NCBI GenBank assembly: GCA_963978905.1
Contig: OZ022261.1
Span: 31,803,686-31,867,685, forward strand
Length of the DNA: 64,000 nt
DNA from: Trichostrongylus colubriformis
Lineage: Eukaryota; Nematoda; Chromadorea; Rhabditida; Trichostrongylidae
Direction of reading: 5' to 3'
Position 1 is the stretch's first letter; each line of letters begins with the position of its first letter. The notes beneath the pieces are model-generated. The model saw only the letters and a program-made list of their open reading frames with translations. It was not told the origin of the DNA and searched no databases. Both the position numbers and the translations under genes were made by a program. Positions 1-11,800 of the stretch are shown here, piece after piece.

Positions 1-37
1 AGGGTGCATTTGCTGAAAAAGGTCTGAAGCGGCTTAC

Positions 38-3000
38 TTTGAATCCTCCGGTGATCTGATTGAGTGATGAAACCGCGTCCATAACCGACTGCTCCTCGTC
101 GTCATGGTCCCTTGAATTTGGGATTCGAGTGATTTGAATGGCATCTTTTTCATGTATTTGGATTGCTATTTTTACTACAATGCGCGAGACAGGAACAGTT
201 CACTCAACTGAGGTCTAATGACGTCTGCTGTTCTTCTGGAATGCTAAGCAACTTTCTATTTAACTCACCAAATATCCATATGAAATCGATCGGTTTGCAC
301 GTCATCGACGATGAATTGAAATCGCTCATTCCACTGGGGATTCAACGTTTTCCTTTGGACAGAGCTTGCTTTGATGAGTTTTGCCGGAATCGTACCGCTG
401 TCAGATCCTTGAAACCACTTTTTATTGATCAGAGAAGTGATTGACATTAAAGGCATTATCTATGAGGAACATATCTTAAAACCTTTCTTTCCAACTTTTC
501 GTCGGAAGGAGCCTCCGAATCTATGCAAGACACTGTCTCGTTTCTGTAAATGGATATTTTGTTATGTTGAAGATTTTTGTCGATTGGTAAAAAATAATGG
601 GCTCAATTAATGGCTGTATCAGTCATTTTGTTACATGGACTGACCTGGTTTCGTGATGATTTAACACCTTCATCTTCATTCGATTCTATCACCTCAGCTA
701 TTTCTCGCTTCCCCGGAACCACACCCATCATTGTGAATGGATCGCTAAATCCTGTAAATGTAGGTGGTTCATTAAATAGCTGTCTTCGAAAAGTTATAAA
801 TCATGAGGCAAGATTGCACGGAAAAGCACGATTTATCTTCTTTTTCATAGCCATTCATATTTCTGGTTTTCGCGTGGCATAGTATTGAAAAGATCGCGGT
901 TGGTCATTGCAGAATGCAAGAGCCTGGGTGGATTCGCGTAATTATTACTGTGAAAAACAATAATAAAGATGGGCCTATTACTTCAGACCTTATAGCTGCC
1001 AACAAAGTAATGACAAACCCGGTTAGACACGGCAGCAGCTCCAAAGCAAAAGAAGAAGGAATCTCATCATACACGATGCGAGATTTCGAAAATTCGTGGA
1101 CCATCGGAATTAGTGGCACAGGCATATTTTTCGAGGTCGAAGACGCTGCTCTGCGCCGGGTGTTGCAACAGTGCCGATGTAGCGCAGGGTCGAGCATGGA
1201 ATGAGTAATTCTCAAGGGAGTGGATCGTATATTGAGTTGGAAAAAAGAGACGTATCTAAGGAGAAGTTTCCTCAAAGACAGTGAGAGGGGAAAGATCGGC
1301 AGATTGTGGAATATGAAAGTACAGGGCTGCCAAAAAAGTAATTTTTTCCTCCACTTTCAACCCCACTTTAGTCGCACTTCAGCAAATTCTGACAAGGTAT
1401 TTCCATGCCCAAATTCAAGAGCACATCTCATAGTATTACTAAACTCCGTAAGAGCCTTTTGCACGGAAAGGAGCGGGAGCTTATTATGAGTGAACATGAT
1501 ATGTCACCTCAACACGGCAAAATCCGAGATTTCGTCACTCTCGTTCACAACCTTGCAGAGGTCCCTTCACTGTGGGTACTTGAGGGGATTCATAATGGGT
1601 GCTGCCCTTAAGTATTCCGTTTTTTCCAGGCTCCCAACATCGTTCGTTTCCAAGATCCAAAATGGGCCATTACCACTGAAACCCCTCCGGAGGCGGATTT
1701 GAGACACGAAAAATGACACTTCGGATCATAGCAGCGTTGTCCAAGCAGCAAGGGTTCTGTGACTTCCATGAACCGAAGGGTCAATCCTTAGGAAGCTTCC
1801 CACAAAAAACCTACTACGAAACCTGGTCCACTGTTTTGGGTGGACGTTGATACCGTAGGTGCTGTGAAGCCCGACTGCGCCGACTGAAGGCCCCATATTT
1901 TTATGAAGGTGAAAGTAGTGAGTCTAAAATTGTTCCTACTTTTAGAAAAAAATTTCGGGAATATTTTGCCCCAATACTGCTCCCTCTCTTTCTTTCCGTA
2001 TGTTTTGTATTCTTGGCGGATGTGAGCCGTGAGCAAAATTACTTTTTTTGGCACCCCCTGCAGGGGTGTTCAGCAGTGTCACCTTAGGAAAGAATGAAAT
2101 AAAACGGTGAAAAACCCGAGAAATAGAAAGCCGAAACTCCCTCACTTCTCCCTCACCTACCTCTGCGTCGCTAGCCGAGAGCAAATTGCAGGCGGGGTAG
2201 GGGCTAAATAACCGAGCCGCGTACGTTTCCCCGCCCTAGGCGGCAACTCGCACGGCTGATGGAATGCAGAGCCAGCTGTGCTGCGGGATGCTGAGGAGAT
2301 CCTGAGCCGCGCTTTTTCAATGCGAGTTTCACAACATATCACCTTTTCTAAATTGGAAGGCGTGTTTTCGAGGAAGTGCATTCCAAGTTTTTAATTTCTT
2401 TTTACCTCTTCCGGTGCCTTTGAGTAATCCTCATTGATCAACCCCTTTCAGTGTTGGTTTTTGTGCTATGAATTTGGTCTAAAGAAAGCGAATTTTTCAG
2501 TGCCTGTGAATGTTCTCACTGCTTTTCACACGTTTTCTTCTGAGAGGCACAAAGAGGTAAATTGAAAGCAGTGTGACTCACAACTATTTATTCATTTATT
2601 TATTTATATAACTATAGAAACAGCGGGCTTCTACTCCGAATCAACTGGAACGTAATGCAAACAAGTACAAGTGTCTACGCACTTACCATTTATGTCTTTT
2701 GCTATGAGATCCTTGGCCTCAAGAAGCAGAACATTAAGAAGTACGACCGGCGGCTGAAGTTAATTCTATTTGTCCTACTATATTGAAATGGACAGTAAGA
2801 GAAGATAAAGGGATATGTTTCGCTAGTACTACTACCTTATTCTGCTTGGCTTTCTCCATAAGAGTATTATGTAGCTGTGAGTCTCCTTGGAAAGCTGATC
2901 GTACATACTTGTAGAGACTTTCACGACTTTCACATTCTTCCTTGCCAACCTTGTGCGTAATTGTATACAAAGCCTCAACGTACAGTGCCTGAAATATAAA

Positions 3001-4289
3001 GTGGTCGTAATCAGAACATGAAATATCTAGGAAAATGTGGGCGGAGTCTTCCAACATGGCTTCTTATAAAAAAGGTTTCTATTTTCTTAACTGCACTCAT
3101 CGATCACACAAACCGATTCCACCTATAGTCACAGCCTATACCGCCTATATGCTCCTTGTTTATCGGTTTCTATTGGACTTAGTATTCTTGTCATGATAAT
3201 GTTAAGTATACAGAATTCTCATAAGAGGATAATTATTCAGGTGTCCAGAGAGAAGATCTTTCTGAAGGTATGGGGCTCAAAAAGACGATGTGTAGCACGT
3301 TTTGCGATGGAAAGCGCTTGGGGCGACTCCAAGGCACCGCTAGAGGCAAGAAAAAGAAATGAGAACTGTGTAGCAGTACATAGTCTTAAAGAACGAACAT
3401 TTTAGTCAGGAAAAGATGATCTGTAGCACAACCCCCGCTGAAAAAGCGCGCCCAGAGGTTTCTGAGACGACTTCCCGCGCATCGTTTGGAACTGCAACAC
3501 ATCAACATTCCGAGATGCTGCGAGGGCGGGGCAACGTTTGCAAATGGCTGACTGCAAATGGCCGATCCTCGTCGTCGATCGATACGCAGGGATATGGCAC
3601 ACTGGGGAACCGTTTGAGGCGAGGATCAGTGAGGAAAATAAGAATTTACATACGTTGGGACAACCATCCCATTTCATGTACACCTCGTACATGTAATAAA
3701 TAAATAAATTCGTTTCTCGCATTTTTCATTTTTTCACTTCCATACAAATTACCACTTTTTAGTATCGAGGATCGACCTAATTATCGCCGCGGCTGTCTTC
3801 ATAGGAGTGCGAACAACTAAATAGAACAAGCCTATTCTTTAATGTAAAGGTATTAAACCTTGCTAGAACCTTGATTTTGATGTTTTTGATCTTTGATAAC
3901 TGCTGATTTTCGCCACAGCGCGCGATGCGGCGAAAAGTGAGGGTTCGAGTCCCGTCCGACACCAAAGCTTTTGTCCATAATTCAGCATCCTTGTAGTAAC
4001 TTGCTAGGACCGTGTTTGCACTATGCGTTCCCTCGAGTTTGGCCATCGTGTAGGTTGTGATAACAGCTTTTATTTCTTGAGCTGTGAAAGCCTTTTTATA
4101 GATGCGAAAGTGCGCGAATCGCACTCCAACACTTCCAGAGCTCAAGCAATCAACTACCATACCTCAAGCTGTTTTTGATCGGCATTCAGTGTGAGATTAC
4201 GTATAGTCAGAAGTTCATCATCGGCCGGTTCATCCACATCCAACGGTTGAGTGATTCGCTCGAAGAAGTTGTTGTCCGATGCTTGCACT
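38..4289 (-). CDS. BAIAP3/Munc13-4 (UNC13D)-like C2-domain protein, partial, seven exons
   Basis: Exons on the minus strand, N to C: 4289-4163, 2988-2836, 2753-2687, 751-693, 543-483, 407-269, 110-38. Every junction has GT..AG borders and the phases agree throughout, so one frame reads across all seven. The first two exons give an acidic stretch, then [15 protein letters not shown], matching the segment that precedes the first C2 domain in BAIAP3 and Munc13-4. The C2 domain follows: [43 protein letters not shown] and WDHDDEE. The Asp residues of loops 1 and 3 expected to bind calcium (KD, SDP, WDHDD) are present. Known family role: C2/MUN proteins that tether and prime vesicles for calcium-triggered exocytosis. 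The gene continues past the left edge, where the MUN region and second C2 should lie. The 5' end upstream of 4289 was not found. Introns carry repeats (about 2042-2330 and 3917-3990). Family assignment is firm; choice between BAIAP3 and UNC13D is not. Confidence 0.85.
1285..1332 (+). repeat. Fragment of GC-rich dispersed repeat (family A)
   Basis: Short intronic stretch containing GGCAGATTGTGGAATATG, resembling the start of the copy near 22860 (GGCAGATTGTGTAACATAA). Too short to define ends. Confidence 0.35.
2042..2330 (+). repeat. GC-rich dispersed repeat, family A, copy 1
   Basis: Lies within a long intron of the C2-domain gene. It shares ordered blocks with copies at 22.9, 36.1, 39.3, 48.9, 51.6, 52.0 and 56.1 kb: AATAAAACGGTGAAAAACC, CCGAGAAATAG, GCGTCGCTAGCCGAG, a GGGCTAAATAACCG-like block, TTTCCCCGCCCT and CTGTGCTGCGGG. 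No coding pattern is conserved between copies. No target-site duplication was identified, so the class is unknown. Confidence 0.7.
3917..3990 (+). repeat. tRNA-derived SINE-like fragment
   Basis: Contains a pol III B-box (GGTTCGAGTCC at 3942-3952) in a T-arm context, followed by CCGTCCGAC and the tail TTTTGTCCATAATTCAGCA. The same T-arm and tail occur in opposite orientation at 54372-54468, where the tRNA-like part is complete. The A-box half here is diverged or replaced, so this is a SINE remnant, not a tRNA gene. It lies in an intron of the C2-domain gene, in the opposite orientation. Confidence 0.55.
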
Positions 4290-5475
4290 CTGAAAATGAA
4301 GTCTTGTTGTCAGTTTGTTGAAGAATGAACAAAGAACAATTCGTAATTTGTTATTTTCTCCGCATCATGAGTTACATTCATATATTCTGCTTTTTTCTCA
4401 TTTCTTCTGAAGTCTATATCGTAGAAAAAGCCTTTTTATGCGAAACTAGTAGGTGCAGTTTTGGCTTCTCAAACATGGTGGTTGCCCGATAAACCACCCT
4501 TGAGGTGGCTGGAATGATATGGGAGGTCCAAAACATGTTCATGTTTGCGTGGACCACCTACACACTTCGTCTAAAATGTCACGGCTACTGCAGTAGAGCC
4601 CTGTCTTCGTTGCATATACGATGAGATGAAGTCAACAATTTGACATTGCGAGCACAATGATTTAGATGTGTATTGACTACTTCTCCATGTCCCGTTCCTT
4701 TAAAACGATGTTATTCATACACAGGGCATATGTAGGAGGTTCTTGCATCACCTAGAAGTCCTACACCACTATATTGTTTGGCACAGGACCAGGACGTGTG
4801 AATGCTATCCACAGAATTTTTAACAGGAAGGCTCGGGAAAAAATCGATGGAAAGTTGCTGTGGCAGAAGGTGTTCCCTCCCAGCGAGGAAGAGTGTCAAA
4901 GGCACCATAAGGGCTGCTTTGTTAGATTGCTGAACATGAAAAATAGAATTGAAAAGTAGTATGGCAGCGAAAAGGGAAAGAAATGAACTAGCTAGAATCT
5001 CAAGAAATAAGACCCCATTTTCTCCGTGACTTTTTTGGAGGCCGTGTTCCCGATGTACCCCATATCGATCGGAACTATCTGGATCTGTGATGCTGGCAAT
5101 CGCCACTGCACGTGATGCGTCAACTATGGGATAAGCGGGAACAACGAAAAGTCGCAGGCGGGCGTGGGGCTTGAGGGCGTCACGGCACGTCATCCACCAC
5201 GAAGTGTGCCACATATGCTTCCTATACTCGAGAGTCTATTCATAGGAACCATATCCCTTTCAACACCCGAATTACCTTTCGTGGTCCCTCTAAGTTTTAC
5301 TTTTTCACAAGCTCCCATTGACATCACTCACTTTCCCTGTAACTTGCCACGTACGCGATAATTTAAGCTCGTGTACCCAAATTAATGACGTCAAAATAAC
5401 CTGATACAGGTAATCTGCCTACTTCTCCACATATTCTCGTTACTCCTCTCATATCCTTTTTCATTTCAGGTGAAA

Positions 5476-5800
5476 ATGTCTTCACATGATTACCAGTAAT
5501 GAGATTTTAATAGGTTATTTTTACTCATTCGATTCCTTTGTCTGCTACACATTGGGCCAGCCATTTTTACCACATTACCACATGATGATTGTGAGTTTCA
5601 GAAACTGCCTCAGTTACCGGAGAACAATAAAAAACAGTGATCACGTTGGGCATATGGGCGTACTCTTAGAAGTACGCGGATACTGTGCAATTCAAGTGGA
5701 CACACCAATGAGGATAAAGGGAGGAACCGCCCATTCAGTTACCGCTGATTTTGATATAACTGAATATCGTGCGGAATCACTCCTTTTTACGCTAATCTGA
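5476..5800 (+). CDS. Putative small two-exon gene (72 residues), possibly SL trans-spliced
   Basis: Exon 1 coding part is 5476-5495 and exon 2 is 5602-5800, with a 106-base GT..AG intron. The ATG sits six bases after a strong acceptor (TTTTTCATTTCAG, ending at 5469), which has the form of a nematode spliced-leader site. The split codon CA|A restores one frame, giving a protein that starts MSSHDYQN and ends ESLLFTLI. An AATAAA lies at 5850-5855, about 50 bases after the stop. No domain is recognised; there is no signal peptide or membrane segment. The alternative is a chance open frame, since exon 2 is open on its own. Confidence 0.4.
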
Positions 5801-5855
5801 TAAAATCTTGGGTATATTGAGTGAATGGTAACAAAATAAGTAATTACTAAATAAA

Positions 5856-8800
5856 ATTAATGCAAGAAATGTAAATCAGTGACTTTGGGAATTCTCTTGT
5901 GTAAACTCCGGATACCATTGTGTCAGGAAGCTCGTAAGTACTTCACCAAATTTCGTTGTTCATTGAAAAACTCACAGTGTGAAACATCAGATTTCCCTGT
6001 GTGCTTGAGAATGTCAAAATTGTATACCGTTACTGCTATAAGGCAATGTACAATTATTAATATCAAGTGCAGAATGATATTTCAATATTAAATGTAAAAT
6101 GAAATCCCTTGCAACCATAAATTCACACAATGGCTCAACGACACACGGAACACTCAAATAGACATTCGTAATTTTCATTCGTAAGCTTTATTTCACTCTT
6201 TTATACTACTTGAGCCTCCACAAAGTGTCCTTACAAGTACAGCAAGTGTTCAGTTATTTGACTGTATCCCACTGTGAGCTTGGTGTTATATGCTATATGA
6301 CCAGTTTGGATACGGTATACCATTTAATGATCCTTAACGTATACTCTCATTATTGCTTCACCCGTAATTGCTAGGAAATGAGCCCTTGTTCTCCGTTATT
6401 CAGCAGAAGAATTCCAAAGGAACTTTAGCTGACTGGAGTTTGAGGATTGATGCCTAAGCTATTAGGCTAGGGAAGCAAGAACAACATCCGTATGGAATTC
6501 CGCTGATCATTTCAGGTTGCATACCAGCTCTATAGGATCCTTGGCTTTTGATTACAACTTCTAGAAATCAGTGTTACAGTACTTACGATATCTATTTTCA
6601 TAATTTTTTCCTGTTTCTAGCTGTTAGTTCAATGTGAATGTTCGCTGCCTAGAGCAGAATTTTTATTTAACCCCTCTCCATAGTATCATAATTACTTCCA
6701 GCACTCGCAAGACTCACTATTGAAGTTGGTTGCCGGAATAGTCGTATGTCCAGCATGGGAAATTAGTTGATAGCACCAAAGATTACATTCATTCGATATA
6801 TTCCGCCTACGGAGGAGGACGGGGCATCATAGCTGGTTTCCAACGTATTACGTAGACTAGTGGAGCCAATTTACGCGGCGTGACTTCTTTTGATTAAACG
6901 AAGTCGCTATGCACATGTAATTTATAACAATGAGATGAGACGGAGAAGGATCATGTGAGGAGCAGCCCTAATGAGGCCAAATAATCATGTGCTGTTTGTG
7001 GCGTATCCGCTTTTCAAGGTGTCTCAGCGCTCCAGAAATTCTCCAGCTATCCCCAGTTGAGGTTGAAGCTGAAACGTATTCGGATGGTGGCTAGCTGTTT
7101 TGGGGGAGCCCATAGCCCACAACAGCCATAGCCGTTCAACGGTTGGCTGTTTCTTCGTTTTTCTACACGATTGTTTTCGAAGCAATACTGAATTTTAAAT
7201 TAATCATCAACGATGGGGAGCGTAAATGTTTGCTGCGTGGGTGGAGGTGAGGGCGGTAAAGAGCGATAACAACACTTTACTTAGAAACTATATTGCTATA
7301 ACGAGCCGAATAACAAAACATCTCTATGGTAACCTTAGTTTCCAAAATTACTATGAATGGGTTATTTGAGGCGGTGAATAGCTATGTATACATTTGTGAG
7401 TGAACCGTGACATCGGTTGCTATTAGGTAGCGTGCGCTAATTCGATTTGTTTCGCCTTTCGTAGAACGTTCGTCACTTTGCCCAATAGGAGAGGCTGGCA
7501 GGAGAGCGAGAGGGGGGGGGGGGGGAGGGTGGGAAGCGAGCGAGCTCCGAGCATACGGAATAACGTGATTGACTACGTTAATAGTCAATTAGACAGATGA
7601 TATTCGTTTCAATAGGCATTGCTCCGATTACGTTACCATGATCATCTCACTCAACACTTCCACAACGCCTATTTCTAAAGGGTAAAACCTTTCGGGAATT
7701 CTTCGAGCGCTATCGATGACGCAGACGCCACAAACATTTTCAGTCCCAGTGGAGCATGAAAAATTATTTCATTTTAGTTTTAGTGGACTTTAAACGGTAG
7801 GAAAGGCCTTCTCGCGTTCATGAGCAAGGATTTTCTGTCCGCCTCAACGGGAAATGTTAATTTACCGAGTAAATGATTATAAGCACAGAGATCATGTCCA
7901 ATAACCCATCTGCGTAATTTCCGAGGTGCTAGGCTTTTCAAAACCCGGTGATGACGTCACAACCAACGGACAACGCTTCACTGAATGAGGGTTATAATTA
8001 GAAAAAGTCGCGACATGGCAACTTGGCCAACACAGAATGGCTCGATCTCATGGGCAGGTGTTTTTCAAGTTAAAGGGGCTTGTTGAACGCTTCATAGGGC
8101 TCAACGGAATGTAAAACAGAAATAAAGCTAATTTCATTCGTACTGAAAGAATCCCTTGAAAATACGTGATGTCACACGATAATGATTACATATTTGGGCT
8201 TAATCACTGCCAACAAGCCTTGAAAACATGTAATTTTGTTAACTACTCAATCAACTTGTTATTTGTAGCGGAGAAACGAAAAAACGTTTGCGCTCCACTG
8301 AGGTATTCTACATGAAAACAATAGCTTCGCGGCATAACTATAGAAACTCAACAACAAAGTCAAGTTACTATTTATAGCATCAAAAGCTCTGTAGTAACGT
8401 ACAAGCAACGCTCTTCTACATTGGGCAGTCATTAAGTGCATGTTCCTAGACAGAATAAGTTCAATCAGGTATATGGGAAATACACTTTGCGTTGAGGGCA
8501 CGAGTACTGTATCGAACCGGGCCATGTGAAACTTTACTGTCGTTTTTAAGATCGATTCAAGCTTCAGCAGAAAAGCCGATCAAAAGGTTTCAAATTTTTG
8601 AAGGGCATTTTGTCCATAATTTTCTCACTTTTCTCTTTTAGATTTTAGAAATATGAAGCCTCATCGCCTTAGAACATAGCAACTATGAGAAATCGGAAAG
8701 TATAGCGAAGAAGCTACCTCATAGTGCTTCAGTTACTATGGTTTAAAAAGTGTGCGAAATAAGTAATCCCCGTTAAAAACCGATTTTCAGTCATTTGGCA

Positions 8801-11800
8801 GTCAATATGGATACTGTAGCGGTTACAGCATGGTTTTTTTCGGGTCAAAATACTTAAAATGATCATGTCGTCTCAACATATCACATACACGGCGAAGCAA
8901 GGCAGTTGACAATTTTTAAGTCGAAATATGCCGTAAAGTTCTTTTTGATTTTTCATGTAGCCATGAACGCGCGAAATCATTAAATGTTACCAAGGTAATG
9001 GAAACGCAAAGAAATCATGAAGAGAATTAAAGAAGCATCTCATGAACCTACATTTTTCGTCGAGCCGGCCGCAGTCGGGCTGCCCTCATGCCAATGCCTC
9101 AGGCCACACCCCCGCGCTCCAGCAGATAATAAAACGGGGTTTCATAATCAAATGTGGCCTACACGCCCACAACCCTAAGGCCATACTTTAAGTTGAGTAA
9201 TGCTGTCTGTGAGAAAGTCAGTTCTGATGAAGAAATTTCAACTTCATTGCTCAATACTATCAATCTAATTTAAGATTGCCTCAAAAGTGAGCAAGAATTA
9301 AGGAAGCAGAGATGCAGTACCCAAGTTGGCAGATCTTTTTTAGATCCAGAACCTTTGTTCTTCCACTTTAAAGAAAGCATGAAAATTACTTGTGAAGTAA
9401 TTGGCAGGCTAGTGCAACCATTTATCTGATTGAGGCAATGCAGAAGATCCTACTTCATTACGTAGTCTTAATACATGGTAACAAGGAATAGTATAGAGGA
9501 TGAAATACGGTAGCTTGATTGTATAGGATAAAGAAAAATAAGATAAAATGAAAAGATCCTAAGATAACTGGGTGAAAATGATTTTGGAACAAACTGTTCA
9601 GATTGTTCCTGCCTCACTGCCCAGTTATTAGAAAAAAAGCTGATAATGTTAGTGATGATGCGAAGCTTAGATATTGGTATTCCATGATATTACGTGATAA
9701 ATGCAAGATCAACGAATATGGAGGAAGGCCACACGATGTGAGTGTAAAAATGATAAGATATGTATGACGCCTTATCACATCATGATCTGATTTCCGGTTC
9801 CAAATGAATGATAAATGTGACTAATGAATACTTATCACTGTAAGTGTCAGAATTGAGCGAGAGGTATTAACCGGTGGTCAATTACCATCTGCTCGTTGGC
9901 CTGCTGCGTAAGTCATAGGATCTACAACTATGAAAACCAGCGATTCTTCAAAATCGATTTTAACGTCCTTGAAGTAGTGATATGCAGCAGGGGCAGTACC
10001 CAGTAGGGAGATAAAATTTTCATGATTAATGTTTTTTAAGCTTGATAGGAGAAAATAAGTTTAGTGTTGGACCAAAAAAGTGTGAGACGCTTGATGTAGC
10101 CCCTGGCTGGGCAAAGTAGACAAGTGGTAATGGATAGTAAGTAGCTAACGACCCACAATATTCAGTTTTCATTTCACGGTAATGAACGTTAATTCCAAAT
10201 AGCACGGCCTGGCATTTCCAAATTTTCCCTTTCTCTCCTTTTTTCAATCATTTTCAACGAGGTGCTCGAATGTTGTTGTGACTCACCGTCCGACCTCGAG
10301 TAAAGAAACGCTAAGCTGGAAGAAAGCTGCGCTGCACACGCACACGGCCGCTTCCCACGTGTGCGTGTAAAGCCCGCCAAGTATGGAAGGCACGAGAAGG
10401 CTTTGTCTCTGTGAGTTTTTTTCACTCTACCCGTGCCCGCGGAAGCGCACCTCAGTTCGTCTCATGTCGACCTGAAGGAGCAGTCGCCTTTGGCTTGTAC
10501 TCTACGCGTAATCATCATCATGCGATCAACATCTAGCAGCATCGTGGATCAGCGCGTCTATATATTCACTACTACTCTATATATATTCGTGTCAATATAG
10601 TCGCCACCTTCGCCGAGCCGCCCATCGCGATACTCTTTCTTACATTCTACCAGTAGCAGTTTCATAGTGTAGATTGTGAAGTGCATAGTATGTCTAATCC
10701 TATTTATGGAAGCCAATACAATAGTCAAGTAACTTACTCATCCTTTCTCGTTTATGCTTACTTGGTATTTGCTCATAGTCAATCGTTCTGGTTATTACCT
10801 ACCGGTAGATGTGTATATAAACGTGTATAAAAGTTAATCGTTGTCTCGGTAGTTGGTTTCCCGTAGGTGGCACCTTACGCACGCACACTATGTTTCACAC
10901 CGCACGTTACGTTTACGCGTCGTTCATTGTCTGTCGGTCCTCGGGCCTACTACTCGATTTCGCACAGGACGGATCGATACTAGGTATTGTGGAGGCAACT
11001 ATTCAATACGTTCCGCACGCGCAGCAGCCGCACGCTTGTCAGTGGGGAAGAAAGGTCAAACGCACGTGTCAGTAGGTACAAGGCATCAAGTCTCCAAGCA
11101 ATCTTGATGGGCGTAGGTATACCTTCCCCGGTGTGTAGGCACCAGGAATCCCACGTTTCTCGTCGCGATATGTAAGAATCACCGATCGCACCTCCACATA
11201 CTGGTACGCACAACTTCATAAGATGCCCCCCTCGATAGCACCGTTGGTACATCTCTTGCGGCCATAATGCGTAGGTGCGAAAAACGTATAAGTGTCGCAT
11301 ATTGCAGCGGTGAGGCAAACGCAGAGTCGACGATGTCGCACGCGATGACCGCGACTGGCGCCCAGTGAAACACAGCTGTGTACATTGGTTAACGGTACGC
11401 ACTGGAATTCTGTTGCATTGAGCAGGATGTCGGATTTACTTCATCTTCAATATCTGTCACTGTCAATCTTGAAGCATCTAGCGAATAGATACAATGAAAC
11501 TATAGAAATTGCAAGGTTTTACCGGTTTCTACTTATCGCTTGATTTTTCAGGGAGAATTCAGTTTTGTTAATGAAAGATGCGAGAAGAAGGTAGCGATAA
11601 CAGATAATTGCTTGAATTATATGTATATCCAGTATGATAGTCAACACTGCTGCATTCGTGTTCTAACATGCTAACTGTGCGATCACGAGCTACAGTAGTG
11701 TTGAGAATCAATAATCGCGCCGCGCGCGGTGACCATTTTCGCCGCGGTTACCGCTATTGGTGCCTCCTGAAAACACTCCACTGAAGTATATCATGAATCA

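Noticed and set aside
4711..5214. 167-codon minus-strand open frame with a hydrophobic middle
   Set aside because: No recognisable domain, no matching splice sites, and a plus-strand frame overlaps it. The length alone is compatible with chance in this composition.
10980..11402. 140-codon minus-strand frame in a GC-richer island
   Set aside because: Rich in Cys and Arg, overlapped by four other frames on both strands, no domain; typical of chance frames in GC-rich DNA.
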